Source: Bradyrhizobium neotropicale
GTDB lineage: Bacteria > Pseudomonadota > Alphaproteobacteria > Rhizobiales > Xanthobacteraceae
Assembly: GCF_001641695.1 (NCBI RefSeq)
Contig: NZ_LSEF01000046.1
Location: 33,075-97,074 of the forward strand
DNA: 64,000 bases
Direction: 5' to 3'
Below the pieces are notes generated by a model. The model had not been told where the DNA came from, did no database searches, and worked only from the letters and a program-made list of their open reading frames with translations. Shown here one piece after another: positions 49,505 through 61,348 of this stretch. The translations under genes were made by a program, and so were the position numbers. Position 1 is the stretch's first letter. Every line of letters begins with the position of its first letter.

Positions 49505-49541
49505 GCCCGTTCATCAAGCCCGTTCATCAAGCTCGTTCATG
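49505..49541 (+). repeat. 13-base tandem repeat running into the priA start codon
   Basis: GCCCGTTCATCAA occurs twice in direct succession. A third, degenerate copy, GCTCGTTCATG, contains the priA ATG. The repeat replaces the region where a ribosome-binding site would be expected. Confidence 0.7.
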
Positions 49542-51749
49542 GATCATTCGCCGCGCAACAGCACCGTCTCCGCCAGCGCGACCCGCATGGTCGACGTGCT
49601 GGTGCCGGTCGCGCTCGACCAGACCTATTCCTACAAGGTGCCGCGCGGCATGGAGCTGAAGGCGGGCGATCTCGTCGGCGTGCCGCTCGGCCCGCGCGAG
49701 GTGCTGGCGGTGGTCTGGGCGGAAAATGCCAATCCCGATCCGCGCCTGCACAACCGCCTGAAGGATGTCAGCGAGAAGCTCGATCTCCCGCCGCTGAAGG
49801 GCGAGCTGCGCTCGGTGGTCGACTGGGTCGCCAACTACACGCTGAGCCCGCGCGGCATGGTGCTGCGGATGTGCCTGCGCATGGGCGAAAACCTCGGCCC
49901 CGAGCGGGTGCGTGCCGGCGTGCGCCTGGTCGGCGATCCCCCCAAGCGGCTGACGCCGGCACGGCGCCGCGTGATCGAAGTGCTGTCGGACCGGCTGCTG
50001 CATGGCAAGTCGGAGGCCGCCAAGGAAGCCGGCGTATCGTCCGGCGTGATCGACGGTCTGGTCGACGAGGGCACGCTCACGGTCGAGCCGCTGCCGCCGC
50101 CTCCACCGCCGCCGGCGCCCGATCCCGCCTATGGCCGGCCGGATTTCTCGCCGCTGCAGCGTGCCGCAGTGGATGCGATGCGCGCGCTTGCAGCCAACGG
50201 CACCTTCCACGTCGCCCTGCTCGACGGCGTCACCGGCTCGGGTAAGACCGAGGTCTATTTCGAGGCCGTTGCGGAGGCCATCCGGCGCGGCAAGCAATGC
50301 CTGATCCTGATGCCGGAGATCGCGCTCACCGGCCAGTTCCTCGACCGTTTCGCGCAGCGCTTTGGCGTGCGCCCGCTGGAATGGCATTCCGAGCTGACGC
50401 CACGCACCCGCGCGCGCAACTGGGCGGCGATCTCCGAAGGCAGTGCGCCGGTCGTCGTCGGCGCGCGCTCGGCGCTGTTCCTCCCCTATGCCGATCTCGG
50501 GCTCATCGTGGTCGATGAAGAGCACGACCAGGCCTACAAGCAGGATGACGGCGTGCACTATCACGCCCGCGACATGGCGGTGGTGCGCGCGCATATCGCA
50601 AAGATTCCGATCGTGCTGGCGTCTGCGACGCCCTCGGTCGAATCAGAGGTCAATGCGCGCAAGGCCCGCTATCAGCGCATCGCGCTGCCCTCGCGCTTCG
50701 GCGGCCAGCACATGCCGCATATCGAGGCGATCGATCTGCGCCGCGAACCGCCCGCGCGCGGCCGCTTCATCTCGCCGCGGCTCGCCGGCGAGATCAAAAC
50801 CGCGATCGAACGGCGCGAGCAGGCGCTGTTGTTCCTCAATCGCCGCGGCTACGCGCCGCTGACACTGTGCCGCGCCTGCGGCCACCGCTTCGCCTGCACG
50901 ATCTGCGATGCCTGGCTGGTCGATCACCGCTTCCGCCAGCGGCTGGTCTGCCATCACTGCGGCTTCTCGATGCCGCGCCCGCATCTCTGTCCGAATTGCT
51001 CAGCGGAGGAAGCGCTGGTCGCGGTCGGGCCCGGCGTCGAGCGGTTGCAGGAGGAGGCGGGCGCGCTGTTCCCGGAGGCGCGAACCATGGTGCTGTCGAG
51101 CGATCTCATCACCTCGATCGAGACGATGCGGTCCGAGCTTGCAGAGATCGCGGAAGGCCGCGTCGATATCATCATCGGCACGCAGCTCGTCGCCAAGGGC
51201 CACAATTTCCCGCGGCTCAATCTGGTCGGCGTGGTCGACGCGGATCTCGGCCTCAGCAATGGCGATCCGCGCGCGGCCGAACGCACCTGGCAATTGCTCA
51301 ACCAGGTGATCGGCCGCGCCGGGCGCGAGCAGGGCCGCGGTGTCGGGTACTTGCAGACGCACCAGCCCGATCATCCCGTGATGAAGGCGCTGATCGCCTG
51401 CGACCGCGAGGCCTTCTACGACAGCGAGATCGAGCTGCGCGAGCGCACGCTCTATCCACCGTTCGGGCGGCTCGCGAGCCTGATCATTTCCGCGGGCGAC
51501 CGCCCGAGCGCCGAAGGCTTTGGACGCAGGCTGGTTGCGCTCGCCCCGCGCGACGAGCGCGTGGTGGTGCTGGGACCGGCGGAGGCCCCGCTCGCCGTGA
51601 TCAAGGGTCGCTACCGCTTCCGCATTCTGGTGAAATCGGCGCGTGGCTTCGACCTGTCGGACTATTTGCGCAACTGGCTCGCCGTCAGCCCGAAGCCGAA
51701 TGGCAATCTGAAGCTCGAGGTCGACGTCGACCCGCAGAGCTTTTTGTAG
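49539..51749 (+). CDS. priA: Primosomal protein N' (replication restart helicase PriA)
   Basis: A 736-residue superfamily-2 helicase that reloads the replisome at stalled forks. The N-terminal 3'-DNA-binding domain begins VDVLVPVALDQTYSYKVP. The helicase core has Walker A VTGSGKTEVYFEAV near residue 230 and the DEEH box in VVDEEHDQAYKQDDGVHYHARD. Four CxxC pairs bind two zincs between CRACGHRFACTIC and CHHCGF...LCPNC. A Pro-rich stretch (PPPPPPPPAPDP) links the domains. The annotated ATG lies in a tandem repeat; the internal ATG at MVDVLVPV is an alternative start. Confidence 0.95.
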   Translation: MDHSPRNSTVSASATRMVDVLVPVALDQTYSYKVPRGMELKAGDLVGVPLGPREVLAVVWAENANPDPRLHNRLKDVSEKLDLPPLKGELRSVVDWVANYTLSPRGMVLRMCLRMGENLGPERVRAGVRLVGDPPKRLTPARRRVIEVLSDRLLHGKSEAAKEAGVSSGVIDGLVDEGTLTVEPLPPPPPPPAPDPAYGRPDFSPLQRAAVDAMRALAANGTFHVALLDGVTGSGKTEVYFEAVAEAIRRGKQCLILMPEIALTGQFLDRFAQRFGVRPLEWHSELTPRTRARNWAAISEGSAPVVVGARSALFLPYADLGLIVVDEEHDQAYKQDDGVHYHARDMAVVRAHIAKIPIVLASATPSVESEVNARKARYQRIALPSRFGGQHMPHIEAIDLRREPPARGRFISPRLAGEIKTAIERREQALLFLNRRGYAPLTLCRACGHRFACTICDAWLVDHRFRQRLVCHHCGFSMPRPHLCPNCSAEEALVAVGPGVERLQEEAGALFPEARTMVLSSDLITSIETMRSELAEIAEGRVDIIIGTQLVAKGHNFPRLNLVGVVDADLGLSNGDPRAAERTWQLLNQVIGRAGREQGRGVGYLQTHQPDHPVMKALIACDREAFYDSEIELRERTLYPPFGRLASLIISAGDRPSAEGFGRRLVALAPRDERVVVLGPAEAPLAVIKGRYRFRILVKSARGFDLSDYLRNWLAVSPKPNGNLKLEVDVDPQSFL

Positions 51750-51770
51750 AGCTGCTACCCCATCCTCAAC

Positions 51771-51848
51771 CGTCATTCCGGGCTCGCGACGGAGCCTGTC
51801 ATCGGGCCGCGCTTCGCGCGGACCCGTTGGTCGCGCCCCGGAATGACG
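51771..51848. repeat. Palindromic intergenic repeat after priA
   Basis: CGTCATTCCGGGCTCGCGAC is mirrored by GTCGCGCCCCGGAATGACGG around an internal GGGCCGCGCTTCGCGCGGACCC hairpin. It belongs to the GTCATTCCGGG family. Confidence 0.75.
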
Positions 51849-51862
51849 GAACACGACAAGAA

Positions 51863-51892
51863 AAGCCCGCCGTCCCCCAAGACGGCGGGCTT
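51863..51892 (-). terminator. Bidirectional terminator between priA and the RlpA-like gene
   Basis: AAGCCCGCCGTC and GACGGCGGGCTT form a 12-base stem. On the minus strand it is followed by TTCTTG and on the plus strand by GTTTC, so it can serve both convergent genes. Confidence 0.8.
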
Positions 51893-51977
51893 GTTTCACG
51901 CGCGCATCAGGTCGCTCACGTCCTGGCGGACATTACCTGGTGCTGCGCTTGTGATGAGAGGCGCTGGATGCGCGCCG

Positions 51978-52466
51978 TTAGGAGACGACTTCCGCGGTGA
52001 CGCGGCCGACGCCGGCACCGGTGAGGCCGATGGCGCGGGCTGCGCCGGTAGAGAGGTCGAGGACACGGCCGCGAACGAACGGGCCACGGTCATTGATGGT
52101 CACGACCACGCTGCGGCCGCCATGGGTCACGCGCACTTTGGTGCCGAACGGCAGCGAACGGTGCGCCGCGGTCATTGCGTTCTGGTTGAAGCGCTGGCCC
52201 GACGCGGTCCGGCTGCCGGACTCGTTGCCGTAGAACGAAGCCATGCCGGAGAAGCTGTGCCCGGTGCCGGACGTCGGGTTCATCGACGCGTTGGCATTGC
52301 GCCAGTCCGAATTGCCTTCGTTCTGGGCGTGGTGGCGGTGATGGTGGTGATGCCTGGATTTGGCGGATGCCTCGGTGGCAGTTCCACCGACGAGAAGAGT
52401 TGCGGCGACAAAAGCGATCGCCGTGTTCGGCCGAGTTACATACCCCAGCGTCTTGAATGACAGCAT
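51978..52466 (-). CDS. RlpA-like double-psi beta-barrel septal protein
   Basis: A 162-residue exported protein. A signal peptide ([22 protein letters not shown]) is followed by a histidine cluster ([12 protein letters not shown], about residues 37-48). The RlpA domain begins [36 protein letters not shown] and continues [32 protein letters not shown]. RlpA enzymes cleave naked glycan strands at the septum; the conserved His and Asp positions ([15 protein letters not shown]) are present. There is no SPOR domain, so septal targeting is uncertain. There is no lipobox cysteine, so it is soluble or bound otherwise. Confidence 0.9.
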   Translation of the reverse strand: MLSFKTLGYVTRPNTAIAFVAATLLVGGTATEASAKSRHHHHHRHHAQNEGNSDWRNANASMNPTSGTGHSFSGMASFYGNESGSRTASGQRFNQNAMTAAHRSLPFGTKVRVTHGGRSVVVTINDRGPFVRGRVLDLSTGAARAIGLTGAGVGRVTAEVVS

Positions 52467-53103
52467 TTAGTGGTCCCTACGCTAGTATTGCCACATATGT
52501 GGCCAGTGGAGCCCCCATCAGTTTGTGAGCGATTTGGCGTTTCGTTGCGCAATGCGGCGTGAATTGGGCAGTAGTTCCGGTATGCGCCCGACTGAAACAT
52601 CTTGTTACTCGAACCGGTATTCGAGGAATGTTTCGCAATCTTCGGCTTTAACGATTTGTTAGCCAAATAAATACTTACGAATACTGTAAAACGAAGTCAT
52701 TACTTGGCAAGTTTAGAATTGGGTAAGTATTCGGCGAGTGAAGCGCGGAGTTCCGAAGTCACGGCTCAGCGAGCCGTGTTCATGGCCGGTATGCGCTGAG
52801 GGCAGGAACCAAAGTGACGCCTGGCGCGACATGACCCCTGTCAATTCCGCAACGCGGCAGGTCGGTATCGCGGCATCGTGACGTGCGACGAACTGGCGAC
52901 AGAACGCGGTGCCTTTAATTTGGCGTCATGTTGCACCTGCGCGCCTGCCATGCTAGCAAAGCCGCGATTTTAACGATCCCGGCACTTCCTGTGTCGGTCG
53001 AAAATCGAAGTCCCGCTTGAATTCCAAGGGCTTGGATCGCTAGGCGCCGCTTCCGTGGCGACGGTTTTTCCCTTGCGAGTTTGACAGCTAAAAGAGCGCG
53101 TCT
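52467..53103. other. AT-rich intergenic region between the RlpA-like gene and atpH
   Basis: No gene is supported in these 637 bases. The left half (about 52600-52740) is much richer in A and T than the surroundings (for example TAAATACTTACGAATACTG). A TTGAAT...CTAGGC pair about 60-85 bases before atpH (53018-53046) is a possible promoter of the ATP synthase operon. Confidence 0.5.
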
Positions 53104-55193
<2,090 letters not shown>

Positions 55194-55198
55194 TGCTG

Positions 55199-55274
55199 CA
55201 TGGCCGGTTCTCCGGCCATGTCCGCTGGCGAGCGGCAACACAATAACAGGTATGCCCGGCACCCGGCCGGGCAT
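55199..55274 (+). promoter_or_regulatory. Two intercistronic hairpins between atpA and atpG
   Basis: CATGGCCGG-TTCT-CCGGCCATG at 55199-55220, and ATGCCCGG with CCGGGCAT at 55252-55274. Neither has a T tract, so they are not clear terminators. They may mark mRNA processing or stability points between subunits made in 3:1 proportion; that is inference. Confidence 0.45.
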
Positions 55275-55331
55275 TGCTCTAGGGATAGGCTAGCGGTTCG
55301 ACCTCAGTCGGGCTGCCGGGGTGAACGAAGA

Positions 55332-56204
55332 ATGGCGTCACTTAAAGACATGCGGGTCCGCATCGCCTCCACCAAGGCGACGCAAAAGATCACCAAGGCG
55401 ATGCAGATGGTTGCGGCCTCGAAGCTGCGCCGCGCGCAGACCGCCGCCGAGGCTGCTCGTCCCTATGCCGACAAGATGAGCGCGGTGATCGGCAATATTG
55501 CCAGCGCGGCCGCGGGCTCGCCGGGCGCTCCGGCACTGCTGGCCGGCACCGGCAGGGACCAGGTTCATCTGCTGCTGGTCTGCACCGGCGAGCGCGGCCT
55601 CTCCGGCGCCTTCAACTCCTCGATCGTTCGTCTGGCGCGCGAGCGTGCGCTGGCGCTGATGAACGAAGGCAAGGAAGTCAAATTCTTCTGCGTCGGCCGC
55701 AAGGGCTATGAGCAGCTCCGCCGCCTGTTCGAGAAGCAGATCGTCGAGCACCTGGACCTTCGCTCTGTCCGCCAGCTCGGTTTCGTCAACGCCGAGGATA
55801 TCGCAAAGAAGGTGCTGGCGCGGTTCGATGCCGGCGAGTTCGACGTCTGCACGCTGTTCTACTCGCAATTCAAGTCGGTGATCGCGCAGATCCCGAGCGC
55901 CCAGCAGATCATTCCGCTGGTGGTTGAGGAGGGCGCGGCTACGAGCACCACCTCTTATGAATACGAGCCGGAGGAGGACGAGATCCTCACGCGCCTGTTG
56001 CCGCGCAATCTCGCGGTGCAGATCTTCCGCGCCCTGCTCGAGAACAACGCCTCGTTCTACGGCGCGCAGATGTCGGCGATGGACAACGCCACGCGCAACG
56101 CAGGCGAAATGATCCGCAAGCAGACGCTGGTCTACAACCGCACGCGTCAGGCCCAGATCACTAAGGAACTCATCGAAATCATCTCCGGCGCAGAAGCAGT
56201 CTGA
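55332..56204 (+). CDS. atpG: ATP synthase subunit gamma
   Basis: A 290-residue central-stalk subunit. The N-terminal [36 protein letters not shown] and C-terminal [47 protein letters not shown] helices form the rotating coiled coil and are fully conserved. The internal ATG was chosen because it matches the invariant N-terminus; 44 extra in-frame upstream residues cover the hairpin region and are not real. It lies 138 bases after atpA. Confidence 0.97.
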   Translation: MASLKDMRVRIASTKATQKITKAMQMVAASKLRRAQTAAEAARPYADKMSAVIGNIASAAAGSPGAPALLAGTGRDQVHLLLVCTGERGLSGAFNSSIVRLARERALALMNEGKEVKFFCVGRKGYEQLRRLFEKQIVEHLDLRSVRQLGFVNAEDIAKKVLARFDAGEFDVCTLFYSQFKSVIAQIPSAQQIIPLVVEEGAATSTTSYEYEPEEDEILTRLLPRNLAVQIFRALLENNASFYGAQMSAMDNATRNAGEMIRKQTLVYNRTRQAQITKELIEIISGAEAV

Positions 56205-56238
56205 CCGGAAGCGAAATTCGGATCGAAGGAGACAGTAA

Positions 56239-57681
<1,443 letters not shown>

Positions 57682-57768
57682 GCTGGCGAACAGCGAAGCG
57701 GGAGTAGTGAGTAGCTGCTCCCTGTTTTCGCCACTCGCCATTCGCTACCCACCATTCGCAGGTTCTCC

Positions 57769-58176
57769 ATGGCCACCTTCCACTTCGATCTCGTCTCCCC
57801 CGAAAGGCTCGCATTCTCCGGCGAAGTCGACCAGGTCGACATTCCCGGCTGGGAAGGTGATTTCGGCGTGCTTGCCGGGCATGCTCCTGTGGTGGCAGCG
57901 GTACGCCCTGGCATCCTGACCATCTTCAGCGGCGGCCAGAAGCAGAAGGTGATTGTGCTCGGGGGTCTCGCCGAAGTCTCCGACGATCGCCTGACGGTTC
58001 TCGCCGACGTCGCCACCTCGATCGAGGAAATTGATCGGGCGCAGTTTGCCGATACCATCGAGCAGATGCAGGAAAAGCTGTCCGAGAAGGAAGGCGGCGA
58101 GCTCGATCTCGCGATCGCGCGGCTCGACCACTACAAGAGCATCCAGCACGAGCTCAATACGACGGCGATGCACTAA
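57769..58176 (+). CDS. atpC: ATP synthase subunit epsilon
   Basis: A 135-residue epsilon subunit with the N-terminal beta sandwich ([40 protein letters not shown]) and a short C-terminal helical hairpin. It couples rotation and inhibits ATP hydrolysis. It closes the F1 operon, 87 bases after atpD. Confidence 0.97.
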   Translation: MATFHFDLVSPERLAFSGEVDQVDIPGWEGDFGVLAGHAPVVAAVRPGILTIFSGGQKQKVIVLGGLAEVSDDRLTVLADVATSIEEIDRAQFADTIEQMQEKLSEKEGGELDLAIARLDHYKSIQHELNTTAMH

Positions 58177-58200
58177 GCCCCGGGGCATCGCTCCGGGGCT
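58176..58200 (+). terminator. Weak hairpin after atpC
   Basis: AGCCCCGG and CCGGGGCT form an 8-base stem that begins inside the atpC stop codon. No T tract follows, so it may be an RNA 3'-end stabiliser rather than an efficient terminator. Confidence 0.45.
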
Positions 58201-58324
58201 CGAACTGAAATTCCTGAATAGGTTCAGCGCTCGTCACTACCGTGGCGGGCGCTGAAACTTTGTTGCACCGCGCCGCCGATAACGGCATTCTGCGCTCGCG
58301 AATTTTGTTCCGGGGCTGGTGCAG

Positions 58325-59986
58325 ATGAAACGCAAGATCGCAGCGATTTTCGCGGCCGATATTGCCGGGTATTCAAGGCTGGTCGCGGAAGACGAGGAAG
58401 AGACGCTGCGGCGTCTGGCGTCCTATCGCGAGGTCGTCGACGATTTCATTGCGAAAGCAGGCGGGCGCATCTTCAACACGGCGGGCGATGCCGTGCTCGC
58501 CGAATTTCCGAGCGCAGTGGACGCGGTGCGCTGCGCGATCGACATCCAGGAGTCCTTGCGGACCCGCAACATGGCCTATCCGCCGAGCCGGCAGATGTCG
58601 TTCCGGATCGGCATCACCATCGGCGACGTGGTCGAGCGCGACGGCGACCTTCTGGGCGACGGCGTCAACATCGCGGCGCGGCTGGAGGGGCTTGCCGAGG
58701 TCGGCGGCATCTGCGTCTCCCGCGCCGTGCACGAGCAGGTCGCCAACAAGCTCTCGGTGCAGTTCGCCGATATCGGCGCGCAGGAGGTCAAGAACATCCC
58801 GACGCCCGTGCACGCCTACATGGTGGCGATGCGGCGCGAGGACGGGACCTACACCACGCCGCAGGTGAAGAAGGTGGCCAAGCCCGCATCCGCACCGAAC
58901 TGGATGTGGCCGCTGGTGGTCGGCGTCGTCTCCATCGTCGCGATTGGCGTCGGCGGCTTCCTCTATCTCACCAAGCTCGAGACCACCAAGGCGCCGTCGG
59001 CCATTGCTGCGTCCACGCCGAGCCCGGTGCCGAGTGCGGCAGCAGCGGCAGTCCCAAGCCCGACGCCCGCGATAGCCGCAAAGGCACCGATGCCGGCACC
59101 AAGCGCCGTGGCCGCGGCCACGCCGGCGCCGGTGTCCGTCCCGTCGCCGCCAGCCGCCTCAGGCGGCAAGCTCCCGGCGGACACGGTGCCCTTCGTCGGC
59201 GAGCGCGTGCGTGCCTATCTCTCCAATGAGTATTCCGCCGCCGGCGACTACAAGGCTTTCGCCCTGAACATCGGCGGATTCGCCGGCTACGGCCTCAACC
59301 AGCCGAACGAGGAAGCCGCGCGCAACATGGCGCTCGACCAGTGTCAGAAGCGGGCCGACTCGGCGCAATCGCCGCGCCGCTGCGAGCTCTATGCCGTCGG
59401 CAATACGGTCGTCTACACGCATGGCAAGCCGCCGATGCCGCCGCAGCCGTGGGTTCGCCATGACGCCATGACCGAGCGCGCGTTCGCCTCGAAGGACTTT
59501 CCGATCGTGCGCGATCCGGCAAAAGTCCGGCTCGAGAACATGTATGTGCCGGCCGCGAAATCCCGCTCGATCGCGCTCGGCCCGGGCGGTCAGTACTTCA
59601 TGGTGCTGGGCACGTCGTCCGTCGACGAGTCGGCGCGGCGTGCGCTGGAATCCTGCGGCGCGATCGCCGGCGTCGCCTGCATGATCGTAGCGGTCGACGA
59701 CAATTTCGTCGTGCCGCTCCCGACCGTGCTCAGGATCACCGGATTCTTCCACGCCGCCTCGAATCCCTCGATCGTGGCCGATGCGCGCGACGAGGTCGTG
59801 CGCAAGCTCGGCGACGGCATGGGCTGGAATGCAGTCGCCGTTGGCACCGCAGGCCGGCCCGGTCTCGGCCTGAAGGCCGCGGACGAGCAGACCGCGGTCA
59901 ATTCAGCGTTGGCCGATTGCGCCAAGCACGACAGCGATTGCCACGTCATCGCGATCGGGCCATTCACGGTCGGACCTACGAACTAG
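58325..59986 (+). CDS. Membrane-anchored class III nucleotide cyclase with three extracytoplasmic repeats
   Basis: A 553-residue protein. Residues 1-165 are a class III cyclase domain: AAIFAADIAGYSRLVAEDEEET carries the first metal aspartate, NTAGDAVLAEF the second, and GDGVNIAARLEGLAE the transition-state Asn and Arg. A basic linker precedes one membrane segment (MWPLVVGVVSIVAIGVGGFLYL, about 194-215), then an Ala/Pro/Ser linker to about 280. The exterior part holds three related blocks near residues 310-363, 414-462 and 502-549. Each is [K/R]xxAL...GG, then AL..C and a second Cys before a hydrophobic strand. A GTG two codons upstream is an alternative start. The product is probably cAMP; the ligand is unknown. 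Confidence 0.88.
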   Translation: MKRKIAAIFAADIAGYSRLVAEDEEETLRRLASYREVVDDFIAKAGGRIFNTAGDAVLAEFPSAVDAVRCAIDIQESLRTRNMAYPPSRQMSFRIGITIGDVVERDGDLLGDGVNIAARLEGLAEVGGICVSRAVHEQVANKLSVQFADIGAQEVKNIPTPVHAYMVAMRREDGTYTTPQVKKVAKPASAPNWMWPLVVGVVSIVAIGVGGFLYLTKLETTKAPSAIAASTPSPVPSAAAAAVPSPTPAIAAKAPMPAPSAVAAATPAPVSVPSPPAASGGKLPADTVPFVGERVRAYLSNEYSAAGDYKAFALNIGGFAGYGLNQPNEEAARNMALDQCQKRADSAQSPRRCELYAVGNTVVYTHGKPPMPPQPWVRHDAMTERAFASKDFPIVRDPAKVRLENMYVPAAKSRSIALGPGGQYFMVLGTSSVDESARRALESCGAIAGVACMIVAVDDNFVVPLPTVLRITGFFHAASNPSIVADARDEVVRKLGDGMGWNAVAVGTAGRPGLGLKAADEQTAVNSALADCAKHDSDCHVIAIGPFTVGPTN

Positions 59987-60032
59987 GCTGAGTTGGAAGA
60001 AATCGACCCGCGTCAGAGTAGGTGCGCTCCTT

Positions 60033-60170
60033 CGCCCCGCTTGCGGGGAGAGGGTTGGGGTGAGGGGCGTCTCCACAGGGGCGGTGAGAGTCGGACTCGC
60101 GGAGAGTCCCCCTCGCCCGGAATTCAAGCTGCGCTTGAATTCCGACCTCTCCCCGCAAGCGGGGCGAGGT
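60033..60170. repeat. Composite palindromic repeats after the cyclase gene
   Basis: A CCCCGC-TT-GCGGGG palindrome at 60035-60048, a perfect GGAATTCAAG-CTGCG-CTTGAATTCC hairpin at 60119-60143, and CCTCTCCCCGCAAGCGGGGCGAGG at 60146-60169. They lie between the convergent cyclase and Nudix genes. Confidence 0.7.
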
Positions 60171-60206
60171 GAAGTGCACCGCCTTCCAAAGGCGGCTCAT
60201 CAGCAC

Positions 60207-60707
60207 TCAACGCGCGAACGGTGCGAACTGCTCCGCCACCGCGCGATACACCTCGCGGCGGAACGGCACGACGAGATCGGCGACGCGATCGAGGTTTTCC
60301 CACCGCCATGCATCGAATTCGGCGGGCTGGTCGTTGCGCGGCGTCAGCGGGTCGATCTCGTCCTCGCGGCCGGTGAAGCGCAGAGCGAACCATTTCTGGC
60401 GCTGGCCGCGGAATTTCGCCAGTCGATGCGTCTGTGGCCCGTCATAGGGCGGGAATTCGTAGGTGAACCAATCGGTCTCGCCGAGATACTCGGCGCTGGT
60501 GACGCTGGTCTCTTCCCAGAGCTCGCGCATCGCCGCATCGCGCAGGTTCTCGCCCTCGTCGACGCCGCCCTGCGGCATCTGCCAGTCAAGGCCGGGCAGG
60601 ATGATCTCGGGTCCGTCGCCCTTGAAACGATGGCCGATCAGCACGCGGCCGTCGGCGTTGAAGAGGGCGATCCCGACATTGGGGCGGTAGGGCTTTTGAT
60701 TGGTCAC
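60207..60707 (-). CDS. Nudix hydrolase, RppH-type paralogue
   Basis: A 166-residue Nudix protein. The Nudix box GGVDEGENLRDAAMRELWEETSV follows DWQMPQ, and KFRGQRQKWFALRFTG and EFDAWRWENLDRVADLVVPFRREVYRAVAEQF are the RppH-specific segments. RppH removes pyrophosphate from mRNA 5' ends. I place the start at a GTG because the conserved PYRPNVGIALFN follows it at once, whereas the longer reading runs through a palindromic repeat. It lies just downstream of a second RppH-type gene of similar length and is probably co-transcribed with it. Confidence 0.88.
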   Translation of the reverse strand: MTNQKPYRPNVGIALFNADGRVLIGHRFKGDGPEIILPGLDWQMPQGGVDEGENLRDAAMRELWEETSVTSAEYLGETDWFTYEFPPYDGPQTHRLAKFRGQRQKWFALRFTGREDEIDPLTPRNDQPAEFDAWRWENLDRVADLVVPFRREVYRAVAEQFAPFAR

Positions 60708-60721
60708 CGATGTGTTTCCGC

Positions 60722-60761
60722 CGTCATTCCGGGTTCGTGCTTCGCACGTCCCGGAATGACG
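60722..60761. repeat. Palindromic repeat between the two Nudix genes
   Basis: CGTCATTCCGGG and CCCGGAATGACG enclose TTCGTG-CTTCG-CACG. This is a short copy of the GTCATTCCGGG family. It ends just before the stop codon of the upstream Nudix gene. Confidence 0.75.
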
Positions 60762-60768
60762 ATGCAAA

Positions 60769-61275
60769 TCACTCATCCGCCAGCGCGGAAAATTCCTTCA
60801 CCACGCGCTCGTAGACCGGGCGCTTAAACGGAATGATCAGCCCGGTGAGATTCTTCATCGGTTCCCAGCGCCAGGTCACGAACTCGGCCTTGTGGCCGCC
60901 GCCGCCGGGATGTTCGACGTCGATCTCGCTGTCCTTGCCGGTGAAGCGCACCGCATACCATTTCTGGCGCTGGCCGCGATAGCGGCCTTTCCAGGCGCGG
61001 CCGGCGACCGTGCGCGGAATGTCATAGATCAGCCAGTCCGGGACCTCACCGATCCGCTCCACCGAGCGCACGCTGGTCTCCTCATAGAGCTCGCGCTTGG
61101 CGGCTTCCCACGTGTCCTCGCCGGGATCGACACCGCCCTGCGGCATCTGCCAGACATGGGCCTCGTCGACATGCTCGATGCCGCCGGCTCGGCGGCCGAT
61201 GAAAACCAGCCCCGTCTTGTTGATCAACATCACGCCGACGCAGGTTCGGTAGGGCAGATCCTCGTAACGCGCCAT
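60769..61275 (-). CDS. rppH: RNA pyrophosphohydrolase RppH
   Basis: A 168-residue Nudix hydrolase that converts 5'-triphosphate RNA to monophosphate and starts mRNA decay. It begins [29 protein letters not shown], the normal RppH start. The Nudix box [23 protein letters not shown] and [23 protein letters not shown] are present, with [22 protein letters not shown] near the C-terminus. It is closer to canonical RppH than its downstream paralogue. It follows the polysaccharide deacetylase gene by about 70 bases. Confidence 0.94.
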   Translation of the reverse strand: MARYEDLPYRTCVGVMLINKTGLVFIGRRAGGIEHVDEAHVWQMPQGGVDPGEDTWEAAKRELYEETSVRSVERIGEVPDWLIYDIPRTVAGRAWKGRYRGQRQKWYAVRFTGKDSEIDVEHPGGGGHKAEFVTWRWEPMKNLTGLIIPFKRPVYERVVKEFSALADE

Positions 61276-61348
61276 TCCGCCAAACCTCTCATTTCCTGCC
61301 GGCAGGCACGTCGGCCCCTTGAGACCCGTGCCGAACCAATTCGTTGAT

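Noticed and set aside
52436..52666. 76-codon minus-strand frame upstream of the RlpA-like gene
   Set aside because: It overlaps the RlpA-like start and has mixed composition. There is no ribosome-binding site and no signal peptide, so it is more likely leader sequence.
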